DNA of 64,000 bases from Pseudonocardia oceani (GTDB taxonomy: Bacteria; Actinomycetota; Actinomycetes; Mycobacteriales; Pseudonocardiaceae): NCBI RefSeq assembly GCF_019263585.2, contig NZ_JADQDF010000002.1, forward strand, positions 1 to 64,000, written 5' to 3'. The first letter of the stretch is position 1; every line of letters starts with the position of its first letter. Of the stretch, positions 63,407 through 64,000 are shown piece after piece. Under the pieces are notes generated by a model. It made no database searches. It was not told where the DNA came from and saw only the letters and a list, made by a program, of their open reading frames with translations. Position numbers and translations under genes: made by a program.

Positions 63407-63500
63407 TCGCGCTGGTCGGTGTTCTTCCCGTCCGTCACCCGCTGGCCATCACCCGATGCATCGCCGCCGGGCCGACCCCCGGTCCGGCGGCCTGCCCGCG

Positions 63501-64000
63501 TCAGCGGTCTCGGGTTGTCCATGTCGTCGAGCGGCGTGCGACCTCCCACACCTGGGCCACCTCGTCGGCGTCGAGCACCGCGGGCATCGACACCAGCGTG
63601 TGCACCAACTGCCGGGTCATCACGACCGTGACCCCGGGCGCCCACCGCTCGATCAACAGCCGCCCGCCGACGACCGCGATCAGCGGCCGCACGATCAGCT
63701 GGGCCGCGAGCGCCGGGTTGCCGATCTCGGTGAGCGCGGGGCGCAGCGCCGCTGCCGCGCGGTCGGCCTCGGCGCGGGCCTTTGCCACGTACTGCGTCGG
63801 CCAGCCGTTGACGACCAGCTCCTCGCCGTCGAGCGCGAGCCGACCGGCACGGTGGTGCTTGGTGTTGATCGTGGTGGCCCCGGGCGGCCCGATCAGGACG
63901 TGGTCGACGTCCCCGCGTACCCGCCCGTGCCGGTCGGTCAGGGGCACCGAGTGCAGCACCCGCCACCGTGGGCCGCGCCCGCGTAGCCGGTCCCAGCGCG
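63501..64000 (-). CDS. NERD-domain protein (5' end outside the window)
   Basis: About 166 residues are visible and the frame runs to the window edge. VLHSVPLTDRHGRVRGDVDHVLIGPPGATTINTKHH is the NERD nuclease-related core (the D and the TK are likely active). It is followed by EELVVNGWPTQYV and an alpha/beta end. NERD proteins sit in plasmids and mobile loci and are presumed nucleases. Confidence 0.8.
   Translation of the reverse strand, partial: RWDRLRGRGPRWRVLHSVPLTDRHGRVRGDVDHVLIGPPGATTINTKHHRAGRLALDGEELVVNGWPTQYVAKARAEADRAAAALRPALTEIGNPALAAQLIVRPLIAVVGGRLLIERWAPGVTVVMTRQLVHTLVSMPAVLDADEVAQVWEVARRSTTWTTRDR

Overview
The window looks like a piece of a conjugative plasmid or a plasmid-like integrative element from a high-GC actinobacterium. 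GC is very high throughout, GTG starts and 4-base ATGA/GTGA gene overlaps are common, and many families are typical of Pseudonocardiaceae and Streptomyces (SCO6880-type T4SS ATPase, DUF2637, DUF4913, DUF5753, DUF6247, DUF6365, DUF6879). The genus cannot be fixed from the sequence; Pseudonocardia or a relative is a guess.

Backbone, as I read it, occupies about 1-24,966, 35,875-35,947, 43,298-49,600 and 62,200-64,000. It holds a T4SS operon (937-9155), a first partition locus with ParA, an RHH centromere-binding protein and an eight-unit GTGAT/ATCAC array (9187-10,506), an amidase/hypothetical/FolD-like operon (10,756-13,855), a second partition locus ParB-ParA-RHH (13,923-16,776), a putative winged-helix Rep-like protein (16,944-18,254), a DUF5753-XRE/DUF6879 operon (18,924-20,598), a transfer operon with a VirD4/TraD coupling ATPase (20,804-24,912), a large MobF relaxase-helicase (44,716-49,461) and NERD and PD-(D/E)XK-like nuclease genes at the right edge. 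Two palindrome families occur only in these segments: GTGCTTCCGGCGGAAGCAC-like (14 copies, many inside coding regions) and TTGACGCGTACGCGTCAA-like (5 copies, mostly at gene ends).

Three insertions interrupt the backbone. (1) A 10.9-kb Tn3-type element, 24,967-35,869, has 38-bp terminal repeats (33/38 identical) and a GTCAT target duplication. It keeps only a decayed tnpA fragment and carries about ten genes for a sugar or aminocyclitol-like product: DUF6365 protein, dehydroquinate-synthase-like cyclase, class III aminotransferase, MDR and SDR dehydrogenases, GmhA-like isomerase, kinase-like protein, GT2, CDP-glucose-dehydratase-like enzyme and histidine phosphatase. (2) A 7.3-kb intact Tn3-family transposon, 35,953-43,297, has perfect 37-bp repeats and a CAGAT duplication. 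It carries tnpR, a TPP riboswitch with thiC, a NUDIX gene and an ERCC4 nuclease fused to an Lsr2-like domain that is translationally coupled to tnpA. It splits a ParE/RelE-like toxin gene that can be rebuilt in frame. The two elements lie only about 80 bp apart. (3) A mosaic island, about 49,600-62,070, has a Mu/TniA-type transposition operon with unusual accessory genes, an intact DUF6247/toxin pair, a serine resolvase, a CstR-like sulfide/persulfide-detoxification operon with a clear operator palindrome, and copper/redox genes (DUF302, SHOCT, multicopper oxidase, rhodanese).

Together the genes describe self-transfer and maintenance functions carrying three metabolic cargos: a glycan or aminocyclitol pathway, thiamine pyrimidine synthesis, and sulfide/copper tolerance. 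I saw no tRNA, rRNA or CRISPR array.
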